NCBI GenBank assembly: GCA_016584495.1
Contig: WAID01000011.1
Span: 682,001-746,000 of the forward strand
DNA length: 64,000 nt
From: Celoporthe dispersa
Taxonomy: Eukaryota; Ascomycota; Sordariomycetes; Diaporthales; Cryphonectriaceae
Reading direction: 5' to 3'
The position numbers and the translations under genes are program-made. The notes beneath the pieces were generated by a model. It was not told where the DNA came from, searched no databases, and saw only the letters and a program-made list of their open reading frames with translations. This document shows, piece after piece, positions 1 through 12,183 of the stretch (position 1 is the stretch's first letter; every line of letters starts with the position of its first letter).

Positions 1-889
1 CCCAGCCCACCTTCTTGCTACAAGTAGCAGAGGCAGAGGTAGGTCAATAGTATCTGTCCAGCTGAAGAGTGCTTGTGGTCTTTCTTGATCGAAGGAATGA
101 AGACGGAAGAAATCGTGTGCTTGATTCCGTAATAATGATTGTTCGCGTTGGAGACTGATTGTGCTTCTTGAGAAACGCTACTAACATGGAAGAATATCCA
201 CTTGGTAGGCATGGATCGCAGATGGTGACTCAAGAGGTGGGTATCTGTTGAAGTAGTGAAATGGCTGAGCAGCACACCCTCGAACTCTAGCATTAAGTAC
301 ATATGAGCTTTATCCGACTCAATCACCTCTTCGCATACTATACATGAACTTCGAAGGTTCCTAAACCTCTCATATCCAGCAATCGCTCCTGCTCCTCACC
401 TTGTTTCTATTGATCAAGCAAGACGGCGGGAACTATTGGCTCTTGCGGCGCTGAGTAGATATTGAATGGACCCAAGATTACGTTCTTCGAAAAGTAAGTG
501 AGGCTAGGACTTGTCTATTTCCTTCTCTTCCCGTCTCTTTCTTATTTTCCTTTTCTTGGCTTGTGTCTCATCCCCCAAAAATTCGTGTCAGTATAGCCGG
601 CACCGTGAAGGGAAAGATTAGGAGGAGAGCTGGCTGGCTCCGGCGACAACCGCTTTCTCCTCCCACTGCTTGTTGAAGACGCCCATCCTTTCTACCTCGA
701 CTACCCCTTTTGGTTTTTATCTGACAATTGGATACTAAACCTCTCTACCAGGTCCAACACAAAGTTCCCCTGAGATAGAAAGTCGTTGAGAAGAGCTTCA
801 CAAAAGTACCTGTCAGCCCTCAGGTCAGCCTGGAAACGTCATCAACCAATAGCCTCTAGGCTGGCATTCTGCGAAGCGAAGCCACAAAC
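1..889. other. intergenic / 5' flank of kinase gene
   Basis: No gene could be supported here. A 102-codon open frame on the minus strand (18-326) has no recognisable motif and looks like chance. The last 350 bases contain pyrimidine-rich stretches (around 515-560 and 655-720) of the kind found upstream of fungal starts, and probably hold the promoter and 5' UTR of the kinase gene that begins at 890. Confidence 0.5.
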
Positions 890-3232
890 ATGGAATCACC
901 GGCATCGATGATTTTCCTTGGACTTCCCAACAACAAAATCTGGTACAACTTAATCGACGATACTGTCTCAGAAAACCGAAAGAATCAGGAAGACATTGGA
1001 GTCAGCACCTTCGACGCATTGGATAGAGGCTTCGCCACAGCGGAAGAGACATATGACCAACAGGTGGTTCATCATTCGCGGGCTTATACCGCCCCTGAGA
1101 AGCCACAAGACGATCCAGACAATCTCCCGAAGTTGATATGCAGCCTCTACACAAAATACGAAAACAAAACATGGCTATCGTATGACCAACTATTCTTCCT
1201 CATCAACGAAGAGGCCGTATACCTGGAGCTATGTCGACGATTGAAAACCCGGGGAGCAAAACCTGCCTCGTCGGGATTCTGCGATCATGATCTCCGTCGC
1301 ATGGCCGAGGAGGTTTGCAGATCTGTTGATCTTCCTGGCCAGCATGAGAAACCATGCAAATCGTCAAGAAGAGGTATCTTCGCTGCTCTGTGTCTAATAA
1401 ACCATGTTGATCTGTTGGAGGAAATCTCAGCTTTCCTGGACAGTGGCATCAAAGACTCAGATTTACCGCTAGCTGCGGACGAGAGAGAACACTCGACTGG
1501 AGGTTTCGAACTCTCGAGTGAAATCAACCCGTGCCGAAAGCTGCGAATTTTCCGCCAATGGCATCATAATACTTTCGTGCTTTTCAAACTGTATCAGACC
1601 TGGTTTACATCTCCGTTCTTCGATTTGAGACAGAGAGAGGTCCCATTCTACGAGCTCGCATCAACGGATGTGCTTCCGTTTGTGAGCGAAGACTTCAAGG
1701 CACCTAAAAATAACTGGGGGTTCCACGGTCTCGTGCGCAAAGTCCAAATTCATCCAGCACATCACAATTATTGCGAGGTATGTCAAAAATAATGTTTGAG
1801 TCCTTCTTCCACTTCATAGAATCCCCGCTGAAGCAATTTCTTCTTTCTGCAGAATGGAGACGAATCCAGCCCGTTCTTTGCAGTGAAGGAATTGAAACCC
1901 GACAAACACCGACATGTCACGTCACAGGAAGAGGTGGTCGGCTGGGTCAACTCTGTTGGCACTAGTGACAATCGACATCTTGTGAAGCTTCTCGCTGTCT
2001 GGCGCCAGAACGAGACGTTCTCGTTGATGTTTCCATGGGCTGATGGAGGCAACCTGCGTAACTTCTGGAACGCCGACCCACAACGTACCAGTGTCCTTGC
2101 TGGGTGGATGCTCGACCAGCTCCTGGGTATAAGCCTGGGCCTCAAGAAGATCCATCGAACGGGCAAAACGTGGAAAGAGAAGCAAAATCAGATGTGGGGT
2201 ACCCATGGCGATATCAAGCCAGAAAATATCCTTTGGTACCCTGGCGATGATGACGACGACCTCGGGCGCCTCGCCATCTGTGACTTTGGATTCACGAGAT
2301 TCCACACGGAGGAATCTCGAGACGCAGCTCAGGCGTGTGGCATGAGTCGCACGTATCGCGCGCCGGAGATCGATACGGCATCGACAATGTCTCGAGCCTC
2401 TGATATGTGGAGCTTAGGCTGCGTGATCCTAGAGTTCTTGACGTGGTACCTGCTCGGCCCCGAGCAGGTCTTCCAGGTCTTCTCCAACCTACGGGTCAGG
2501 GAAGAAGATGGCCACGGCACATTTATCCCAGAGGACAAGTTCTTTGTGTCCCGCAAAGTCCCTGGTACAGTTAACAGCCACACAGTGAGGGTCAAGCTGT
2601 GCGTGCATCAAGTACGTCTTCTTCAACCTCATGGTCCATAAACACTCCTTTTTTGGCAATGTGATGCGCTGACACCGTAGTCGGGACATTAGTGGATTCG
2701 TCATATGCACGCCGCCTCAGGTTGTAGCCGCATGGTGCACGATCTACTTGATTTGGTTGAACAAAAGCTCTTGGTAGTCGACAGAGAGGCACGGGAGAAC
2801 TCCGACAAGATCGTGGCCGCATTGCAAAAGATGCAGGGGAAAAGAGAGCAAGATGGGACGGCTTACACTTTCGATAGTGCCCCTATCGGGCACAGCGTTA
2901 GGTTTGTGAGTGACATAGAGTCCTCGAAAGGGACAGGCGTCGCAGCTATGGCAATTGACGTCCCCGCCATGCGCACATGGCGGTCTGCTAGCAGTGGGAC
3001 TCCAACGAGGTCCCTGAGGCTCAGCAACAGAGACGGACGCACAGACAAGCAGGGACAGAGCACGCTACAGAACAACGAGCATGCGCCACTGCTAGGTAAA
3101 GGTTCCATACCGAGAAGGCAAAGTTCTTCCCTGTCGGTTCAGTCGCTGGCGCAACAGGCTTCTCTCACGGCGCAGCTGAGGTTTTGGTTTCGAAATTACC
3201 TAGGAGCGTGCTGGAAAGCTAGCGAGGCTTAG
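890..3232 (+). CDS. divergent fungal protein kinase (728 aa, 3 exons)
   Basis: Exons 890-1777, 1853-2611 and 2693-3232; both introns (75 and 81 nt) have GT-AG ends and are phase 0. The first 296 residues are a fungal-type N-terminal region of unknown function. The kinase domain starts at the exon 2 junction: the probable ATP-binding lysine is K308 in AVKEL, the catalytic loop is HGDIKPEN (414-421), the Mg loop is DFGF (440-443) and APEID (466-470) ends the activation segment, followed by SDMWSLGCVILEFL. The catalytic loop has HGD rather than HRD, common in fungal-specific kinases. No classical glycine-rich loop is visible. The tail (about 550-728) is polar and low in motifs. Such kinases are often found near HET/NLR genes, which fits this window, but the substrate is unknown. 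Family call is strong; pathway is not. Confidence 0.85.
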
Positions 3233-4739
3233 CAGTTCCCGGTTCTCTTCTCACTTTTCACCGGGATTTTATGGGATAAGTGATACTTTGATGGCGTTGT
3301 GGCACGGAATCATAACCCTTCTTCCAATCATCTCATCGGGCTCTAGGGTGAAAGGAGTAGTTCTGATTTGAGGGTCCTTGCATTTGGAATTAATCCCTTT
3401 TTGTCCGTCGTTTACTTAGAAGCAAGCTGTAATCTCCAGACAGAAACAATCTCAAAAAGCCCGTTTTTTCTTTAAAAAAAAAAGATTAGCAAACGATGAT
3501 CAATGTAGCATTCTGTTGTCTATCCTGCACGTAAAGCAGGCTGGGGCCTAAGGCGCTGCTACCTGATGTGCTGGCATGTCACATGAAGGACGCTAGAAAG
3601 CCCTGGATTCCAACATTGGCGGACTATTTATGCTGTGCTATGTTCTGGGCCCTGTTGTGCAACACTGACCACGGTCGAGATGAGCCCATTCCTCTGGAGG
3701 CGCTGAACGTGGCAAATTGCGCCTCAGCTCTGATCAAGTGTGCTGGGATGTGAGACTGGGAAAGCAGAAGAAAGCAGGGACAGAAAAGAAAAGGAGGAAA
3801 GGAAGAGAGAAAAGAAGAAAAAAAAAACCAGGAAGAAGAAAAGGATGGCCCGACATCCTAAGGCTCAAAAGTTCCACAACTTCCTCGGAGCCACCATACA
3901 GCGGTGTTCTGCTTGTCATATTTCAATTTTCAAGCTGCGAATCGAGAGCAAAGTCTCGTCCTACAGTGTCCTGCCGATGTTCGACACAGAGAAGGGACGG
4001 TGTGACTGCAGCGACTCTGCATTCTTCACATGCCTCACCATCCCCACGGGCTCTCTTCTCCGTACTGCAGATCATCGTAACTACTTTCATGGACGATTGA
4101 TGGTGCATGGAACCGGGTCGTCTGATCGATTAAAGCAGGTTGAAAGCTCAAAGAAAAATGTGTCAGAGAATGTATACTCCACCCTGCTGGTGATAGGATA
4201 TCATAATAACCTACAGCGCTACCCGATCATCAGATGCAGGGCACTAATGCGGTAGGTGGGCGCTGAGTGACGGACTCCAGGGCTGCCTGCATTGCTGCGG
4301 TCGTACTAAATGATGTATCACTGCACTGAATGGCACCACTCTCCATCAGGACCACCTGGGCACCTGCAGTATACGAGGACGCCTGACCAGTCACTAGTTA
4401 ATTATGCAGACATTTCGGAATTATGCAGCTTCCCGAGCAGATATCGCATTGTTGCCTGAGAAAATGGCCAACACCATGCGGCTGCAGGTAGGCGGCTCGG
4501 CCGGTGTGGTAGTGATTAATTCTCTGGCAATGTGGTCGGGGTGAAGTGCTGGTGACTGTATCCCCAGCTTGTCATTTTCTCGTTTCGCTTCACCGACGAA
4601 AAGAAAAATCAAAACTTCTCCCACTTCCGACGTTCGACCTGAGCAGACGAGGGCTTCCTCCATCCACACTCGCACATAGTCTAAAGCGTTGGAGTTGGAT
4701 AACATATCGCCCCCAGTTTACAACACTGAGTTCATCACC
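3233..4739. other. intergenic, kinase 3' flank to F-box gene
   Basis: No gene supported. An A/G-rich tract (about 3760-3845) creates lysine- and arginine-rich open frames on the plus strand that look like low-complexity artefacts. The 3' end of the kinase transcript and the promoter of the F-box gene must lie here. Confidence 0.5.
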
Positions 4740-6738
4740 ATGGCACACAACGATGTACCGGCACTCGCCTCCCTGCCACCAGAGTTACTTTTGTGCGTAG
4801 CAAGCCAGGTGCGCTGCATACGAGCCTCGCTCACGCGATGATATAACTAAATTGTAGCAGGTACAAGCCAGGCATGACCTAGTCTCGCTTTCCATGGTAT
4901 CGAGAGGCTTCTGTGCAGTCCTTCGGCCGTTTCTTTGGAGATCTGTCATGATTGGACACGAGAGCGGATGGGTTCAAGATCGTTTCCTGGTCTTCCCCCC
5001 GATTGACTCGCCCTTCCACTATACCAGGCATTTCGTGTTCTTCGCCGAGATATTATTATCTGTGGGGGTTGAATGCCTGCATTGCGATTCCAGAGAGATT
5101 GTGGATGGTTCTGAACATGTGGGCAGGTGGTATTACGGAAGAGCCAGCGACCGTTTCCTGGCGTATAGGGAGGGAGCAATACAGACCCTGGAGAAACTGC
5201 AGAGCAACAAAGTACGCAGCTTGAGGTAAAGCATCTATCTGTTTCTTGTGGAATATCTAGTATCAATTCTATGGCAGCCTGCTAATTCCCGACTCTCAGC
5301 TGGGATATAGGAACGTGCCTACCGGGGGAGCTTTTCGGGGCGAATGGAATCATCCCGACGAAGTACTCACACCTCGAGTCGCTTGCCCTGACGACGGCCT
5401 CCACATGTCCTCAACGTGCCTTCAACCCTGACGCAGACCTCCATCCTCTCACCCACCTGAGACATCTAACATGGAAAGCCCCAGACCGTCTTGATATACC
5501 GGCTCTAGATGTTCTAATCCACAACAACGCACAAAACTTGCAGGGTCTCGAGGTGGATTTTGTGGACGCGGAAAGGGTCTGCCGAAGACAGGCGAATGGT
5601 CGTTTCATCGGAGGTAAAATATGGCAGCCGCCAGCAGACCGATTCTCAGACCTGTTTTTCCCTTCTCTCGAGAGACTGTGTCTCACGCAAGTGCCTCTCG
5701 CCAGAGAATTTGCCACGGCTCTCGACTTCAACACCCTAAAAGCTCTCACCTTGCGCAACTGTCAGGGCTACGCTTCCTTCCTCAAGCAGGTGATACAGCT
5801 CCAAGTCACTGTAAGCCTAAAGGCACTCGAGATCCAGGCACAGTCAGTTTGGCTGCGCGGGGATTTCGCCCGAGGTTCTGTGGTACCCAAGTTCCTCGCG
5901 GCGTTCGAAGGACTCGAGGAACTCTGTATATGCGTCTCATTGCCGGGCATCTTAGAGAAGATTTGGGCCAAAGTTGTTCAGCATCATAGCAGAACACTTC
6001 GGAGTTTCGTATACCACCAGAGAAAGGCTGTCGATGGACCCCTGCCCCGTTTCGACGCCGAGACCGATGTCAGGGAATACACCTCTCTCGACCCCAACGG
6101 CTGTCTTGCGAACGCTCTTGGACAGTTTAAGCTTGAGGCTATTGGGCTTTCCATCGAGCCCGAAAGCTTGGTAAGCAGCCAGCACATTTTCTGTCAATTA
6201 TTATCTGCAACAGCTCCGGCTAACGTTAGACTTCTGAAAGACATCCGTCCTCTGGCCCATGGTGTCAAGCACATCCTTGAAGATTATTCACATTCGCCAT
6301 TCAAGATTTGACATCCACAGATCCCAGTACACACTGCTGGAGAGACTCGACGCAGATTTCTATACAGCTGCTCACGACGTCGAGAGGGGCGTGGAACCCA
6401 AGATTATATTCGACCAATGCAGGCGTAGCGATTATCGTCCTATAACTATTCTGCGGAATCTTGCCGAATGGGCATTTGGACCGCATGGAATCCGCTCGCT
6501 GCAGGTGATCGCCTGCGGTGATTTTGCGCACAGTGGCCGTTCAAATATCCTTCGAGGGCATGATATCTTACTCTGTAGGAATGATGACGAAGGAAAGGGC
6601 GGATATCGGGTTCTATACAGAACTCTGGGGGAGCCCGAGATGGAACGGGAAAGGGAGGAGATTATTGATCAATACCGTGATTTCCTGGAAGCTTGTCCGA
6701 TGGAGGGGCTGATAGAGAATGCTATACAGCCAAATTGA
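4740..6738 (+). CDS. F-box domain protein (600 aa, 4 exons)
   Basis: Exons 4740-4808, 4861-5225, 5300-6170 and 6241-6738. Introns are 52, 74 and 70 nt, all GT-AG, and the frame closes through all four exons. Residues about 12-50 form an F-box: LPPELLLCVASQ, then ARHDLVSLSMVSRGFCAVLRP, the first intron falling inside the domain. F-boxes bind Skp1 and recruit targets to SCF ubiquitin ligases; the remaining 550 residues would be the substrate side. That part shows irregular leucine-rich segments (for example LCLTQVPL, LKALTLRNCQG, LKALEIQAQ) resembling the degenerate LRR scaffold of many fungal F-box proteins. The target is not predictable. The start is chosen because the first methionine lies directly before the F-box. 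The first-exon acceptor could also be 3 nt upstream (4857), adding one Gln. Confidence 0.8.
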
Positions 6739-6898
6739 GGTTGGTCACGACCTAGGCAGCAATCATCTAGTTTGACTTGGTGTACTTAGTGCGGCTGTGT
6801 CAAGGCAGTTGTAAGTCTAAAGTTCGCCGCTGCAGCGCATTCCCGACAATTTACAATGATCAACTGCGTTTTACACCCCTTATCTGCGAGAGTATCAT

Positions 6899-8226
6899 CT
6901 AATCAAAGTACTTGACCTTCACCCCCTTGATAATCTCAACCTCTTTGTCTGCATTGTCTCCAGCTGCCGTGCTTGTGCCGGGGCCGATGTTCTTGATGAC
7001 TCTCTGCTTCACCCACTCTCCAGCCTTGACAGGCCGTCCATCGCTACCGAGGATCTTCCCTCCCAGCAGGCCTCGCTCCCGGAGAACCGGCGACTCTTCT
7101 ATAGGCAGCATCTCTGTGTCATCCTCGATCCGGACCACATAAATGACCCGCAGCCTGTCGACATGCTGTTGGTCCTTGGGTGGGGCAATGACCCTGTGGA
7201 TGCTGGATTTGAGATAGCCGTCTGGTTATTTATGTGAAAGAATTAGCAAACCAAGCGGACACTATGGTCATTATGAGCTGGGAGGATGGCTCGTGGGAAG
7301 CTTCTACTGACTTGTGAGGAAGTGGAGAGCATCGGCAAGGTTCACGGTCAACGTGCCTGGCACCATTCGTACATCCTTCCACGAACCGTCCTTCGCCAGG
7401 ACCTGCAGCCCGCCGATGGGCTGATAAAAGAGCAGGGTAAGACTGCCCAGGTCCGAATGTCTGCAATCGTGTCAGCGAAATGTCTTTCTTGGCCCTTTGC
7501 GCTTCTTGAATTCCGACTGCGAACGCACCCTTTCAGCCAGACCCCGCCGCATTTCTCATTGTCCTCCGCACTTCGCGCGAGGTACTTCATATACCGGAGA
7601 TGGCAAGCGCTGTTCGCATCGTACCGGTGTCTCTTCACAAGCCAGTTCTCATCCTCAAGCCCTAGCGCCAGCGCGAAGACGACCAGCAGCCTGTGGACGA
7701 TGTGATTGTGCACGTGTCTCGAGAAGCGCTCAACCTCGACCCAGTGGGTCTTGATGATGTCCGGGTGTGCCATATCTGCGTGCTGCGACGTGAACTTGGG
7801 GACGTTGTACAGCTCGTAGTTGTCGCGGACCCCAGGGACGAGCTCGCGGGTGCCGGCAGGCTTGTAGCCGTTGTACTCGCCAGCCTCCATGTTGGCGAGG
7901 TAGCGCATCTTCTCGGCCTCAGGCAGGGCCAGGAGGGCCTGGCCGATAGCAAACTGCCTCTCGACCTCGTCCTCGGTCAGGCCGAAGTTCTTGACGTAGA
8001 AGAAGCCTGAAGTTTTCAACATTCAGCAAGATGGGCATTTTCTTTTACAGATAACCATTGTTAGCGTACCAACTTCTTCAATGGCCCTCGTAAACTCGGT
8101 AGTCAGTTCTTGTTTACCGCCGGGTTGGTCGAACTTTGACAGATCTAGGGTGACCAGATCCGCCCAGTTGCCCTCCTCTGTAGAGACTGACGGCTTCGTC
8201 CATGTCAAGGTTTGTGTAGTCGACAT
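6899..8226 (-). CDS. 2-oxoglutarate/Fe(II)-dependent oxygenase, isopenicillin N synthase-like (368 aa)
   Basis: Minus-strand exons 8226-8070, 8006-7529, 7460-7312 and 7221-6899; introns of 63, 68 and 90 nt. The N-terminal DIOX_N-type region ends in GFFYVKNFGL (about 53-62). The Fe(II) ligands are H213 and D215 in HSDLGSLTLLFYQ and H270 in SSIHRV, the standard HxD...H triad of the 2OG-Fe(II) superfamily. The expected 2OG-binding RxS is replaced by RLRVIY (R284 onward), so the cosubstrate arginine is present but the serine is not. Length matches the IPNS/ACC-oxidase-like fungal group. These enzymes work in secondary metabolism or detoxification, but no metabolite cluster surrounds this one, so the substrate is unknown. 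The third donor is placed at 7311 because only that choice gives the family motif HFLTNGYLKSS across the junction. Confidence 0.88.
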
Positions 8227-9551
8227 GATTCAATCGGGTGGTTCTTCTGTTTTGTCGGGTAATAGAAGCAGAAGGTTCATATATCCCAGTGGTCTGAGGC
8301 TTCATCAATAATTTGAGATGTTGTTCAAGATGAGTGCAAAGAAGCGATGGATGCTTGTGCTTTAGAAAGTGTCAAATACTTTATGTTCATCTGTGTTGTC
8401 ACATGAGCTTGTTTTGGAATAGGTTGAGCAAGTTATAGAATAGGTGGGGATAACTTGCTCATGCAGCAAGGTTGGGGATGCATACTTACTACGTAGATAC
8501 TCCAGTGAGCCCCAGATTTTCCCCAATGGGCATGATTGGCACAAATGTATCATTTTCTCTGCATCCCCTACGGACTCAGGATCCATTCGCTGCGCTGAGA
8601 AGGCCTGTGATAGGTAATAGACAAAAGTGGGTGCCAACATTGGTATGTAAATATATGCCCGCTGGGAGAGGTTTGAAATCAACAAGCACTTTGTGTTCTC
8701 AGTCAACTGTCAGTAACTTTATCCTTTAGAATAAAATCATCCCAGCTAGTTCAGTCATACACTGAGCAACCCGAATCAAGATATGCACTCCCAATCTACT
8801 CAAGTAAATAGGGACAACGAAAGAGTGAGCTGCCATACTCCGCACTGCTCTCTATGCCTGGAGTCGCATTTAGAAGTGGCACTTGTGATAGCCTGTAAGT
8901 GATTGGAAAGGAACCATATGGTATGCTTAAAGGGTGGCTGTTCTTTTGCTAAGTTAAATCCTAATCCGAGGGATCTCTGCTTTTGACAATTCAACGACGG
9001 TTGATTGTTTGGTTGTTGAATGAAAACGCAAGCCTCGATATTCATCCCTAATAGCTGATATGCAAGCACGCAGCTTTATTCTTCATCCTCAACTGGGTGA
9101 ACACTGCATACTTTGCCATAGAACTGAGAGATCAGATCGTGGCTGAGCAACCACTGGAGACATCTTGGGGAGACGATACACATTGATCCTGACGCCTTAA
9201 TAACTACACTAGAATTGGCTCAGAGATCGCCTCATCTCTACCATCCACTCAAATATGCATTGAGGCTGAGGTATTGGAGGCGCAGGGCAAAACAAGGTGT
9301 AGAGGACTAGCTTTTGATTGGTTTATATGTATAATAACCGCATTTTGAGCAGTCTCCTAAACCCTTCTTGGCGAGAGAGGCCTGTAGCTAAGCCTCTTGA
9401 CGCCCAAGGAAGATGGTGTACATTTCTGCTTCTGTTCATCCCCTTGTCTTACGAACTCTCAAGGACGACACAGCGTGTCCATACTTTCATAGACAAGTGT
9501 ACCGCAATACTACCACTCCTCCTTCTCCTTCTCCCGGTCGTACCTGTTACC
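8227..9551. other. intergenic, AT-richer
   Basis: Between the divergently transcribed oxygenase and the ankyrin gene. No gene supported; the small open frames are without motif. Composition is AT-richer than neighbouring genes. It should contain both promoters. Confidence 0.45.
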
Positions 9552-12183
9552 ATGGATCCTCTATCCCTCATCGCCAGTGTTATCGCCCTCGTGCAGGCCG
9601 CAGCCGCCATCGGCAAGGGTATCAATGCGCTTAGGTCCATGGGCAAGGCCCCAGCTGAGCTCTGCGCACTACTCAACGAGGTGAACGCCCGCATACCCCA
9701 CGAGATGTTCCACGCTCACCTGCCCACCCTTTCAATATATGAGTGCTGACCTGACTATGTTTCTACACAGCTTACGACCCTACAGTCGCTGTCAAATCAG
9801 CTGCAGGAGGATCACCGTCCTACAACATCAACAAGCTCAGGTGCTGTAGAAAAATGTGTGACCGACATCAAGGAAATCGTGAAAGATATGGAAGAAATGG
9901 TGAACAGGTTCCTCGCCAGCAGCAAAGGCCTAAACAAGAACGGCCAGCACAGGATCTCTGCAGTCAGGTGGAAGCTCGAGAGGGACCATGTGCTCGCCCT
10001 CCGGGACCGGGCACGCCATGCCCGAGAGACTCTGGCAATCTGCTTTGCATCTAAAGCCGCTGCTGCCGCATCAGACACGACGGCGACGATGGCGGCCTCA
10101 CGAGGTCAACTGGTCCTCGAGGTAGAGCGCGTATTTCGGGTCTCAGCAGGTGAGCTGGGCAGTTCCATCCGCGCCGAGAACAGCGAGTCCCTGCGGCGCA
10201 TCGATGAGTCTCTGTGCCATCTCCGCGAGACGCAGGTGCAGACGATGAACAGCCTGGTCGCTCTGACGACGAACATGTCCTCTATGCAGCACTCGACAAC
10301 TCCCACAGCAGGAGAATCAACCCCAAGCCAGTCCACCTCAGTCATCGTCAGCAGTCCTTCGCCCGGCCCCGACGCCATCACCTGTGTGCAGACCTTCAGA
10401 CGCACACCCTGCACCTCGTCGTGCAGATGCCAATGCCACCGCACAGAGCTCGTCCGCAGCCCCGAGTATCTCCAGCGCGCTGTCGGGGCTCTGGTCCTGG
10501 CATACAACGCGCTGCCGCTCTTCAAGGCCAGACCGTGCGACTATCATGCGTGTCGAAGCCGGTCCATGTCCACGTTCAAGCTGTACTATCACCTCCCGAG
10601 CTGGATCCTGTCCCGCGCACTCTTGTTCACGCTGTCGTGGGATTCCTTGACGGGACAGGGGGCGTCTCTGTGCCTCAGGGTCCCTCGCGTTATCAGTTCA
10701 CACGACTCCATCTGGAAAGCGATTCGGTGCTGCGACATACAGAGGCTGCAGGAGAGATTCTCGTCCAAGGTCAACACCCCTACAGACATATCACCATCAG
10801 GGACATCTCTGTTACTTGCAAGTATTTTGTGACTTATTGCTGATCAATCACTGTCAAGGAAGGGCACACCCAAGACTGACAGCTAAAGCAGCATTCCATG
10901 TCCGCTGGACAGCCCGTGATGATGGGCATTCTCCTGCGCGCCGGATGCGACATCACCTTCAAGAACTTCCACGGGATGTAAGTGAGCCAGTCTCCATGCC
11001 TCTTGTTGTCATGACCCCAATCCGGACCAACTGAACCGAATTCATGACATCGAGTTAACAACCCCTGTCTCGAACTCCCTCAAGATCCCCCGCCAGCAAA
11101 GCCAGAGGCCGCCTCTACATAAGCGATCTCGAGCCCATAAGCGAAAGAATGCACCGTCTCTACCAGGCCATCGTACAGATGGACGACGAAAACTCCTACA
11201 ATTCCACCTTGATCCACGACACCCTCCTCCACCACCAGAAGACGTGCATGGCCGCAGCGATGACCACCACCCCCACCCTCACCCTCCAAGACGCCGTCCG
11301 CCTAGAACCAGCCTCTTCCCTCGACGCCCTGGACGGACTGGGCTACTCGCCCCTCCACTGGGCCGCCCGCAGACAAGACAAGACTAGCCTCGACATCCTC
11401 CTCGGAGCAGGCGCCCGCGTCGACACCAGGAACCTCAACGGCCGCACCGCGCTGCACTTCTCCGCTCAGCGCGGCCACCTCGACGTGGTGAGGCGGCTCC
11501 TGGCTGCCGGCAGCGATGTCGGCTCGTCTGATGTCAACGGTAGGACGCCGCTGCACCTGGCCGTGGCGGCCTCGGCGGAGACGTCCACGGAGACGGTGGC
11601 TGTGCTGCTCGGCGCCGCGGGTGGGCGCGACGTGGTGGACGCCCGGGACCGCGTCAACTGTTTTACGCCGCTGAACAACCTGGTGTACGAGTCGCTGGCG
11701 CGAGGCCCCTGGGACTGCCACGGCAAGGTCAACGCCCTGCTCAACGCCGGGGCCGACATTGATGCGCCTGACAAATGGGGCTGCACGCCGCTGCTGAATG
11801 CTGCCATGATCCCCTGGGACAATACATTGTTTCGCATCCTATACGAGAGAGGAGCCAAGACACAGGCCCGAGATGGTACTGGGAGGGGCATTCTTCACTA
11901 CGCGGCGGCCTATGGCGATCTGGAACACATCGAGTACCTGAGGAGCCTTGGGCTTACGCAGGAGCAGGTGGACACAACTGCCAGGGACCAGGCCGGCCAC
12001 ACACCATCCAGCTTGATGGGGTGGAGGGCGAGCACCAGCCCCAAGAAACTCTGGACCAACATGAAGCGGGCGACGGAGGAGGAAGTCTCGGCCTTCAGGG
12101 ACCTGATCCGCGAGGTCCGCTCAGGTGACGACACCGGAGACGTGTTTGTTGATGCTTGCGAGAGCTTTGGGCTGATCCACTGA
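9552..12183 (+). CDS. Helo-like/PigL_N-domain ankyrin-repeat protein (about 787 aa)
   Basis: Exons 9552-9680, 9771-10817, about 10889-10977 and 11085-12183. The start MDPLSLIASVIALVQAA with GKGINALRSMGKAPAELCALLNE is the hallmark of the Helo-like/PigL_N fungal N-terminal domain (PF17111 type), also found on STAND receptors. A helical region follows, then a cysteine motif CTSSCRCQCHR (C257, C261, C263, C265, H266) and YYHLPSWILSRAL, both typical of this fungal ankyrin family. About six ankyrin repeats run from about 506 to 720 (SPLHWAA, TALHFSAQRGH, TPLHLAV, TPLLNAA, ILHYAAAYGD). No NTPase domain lies between. Intron 2 (10818-10888) keeps the frame only with a GC donor (GCAAGT); a nearby GT at 10822 breaks it. 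Likely a signalling or non-self-recognition protein by family association; the ligand is unknown. The exon 3 acceptor is uncertain by a few codons. Confidence 0.8.

Noticed and set aside
18..326. 102-codon minus-strand frame at the window start
   Set aside because: No motif, no conserved-looking segment and no splice context; may be chance.
3717..4255. Lysine-rich open frames on the plus strand
   Set aside because: Caused by an A/G-rich simple tract; no start context, introns or motif.
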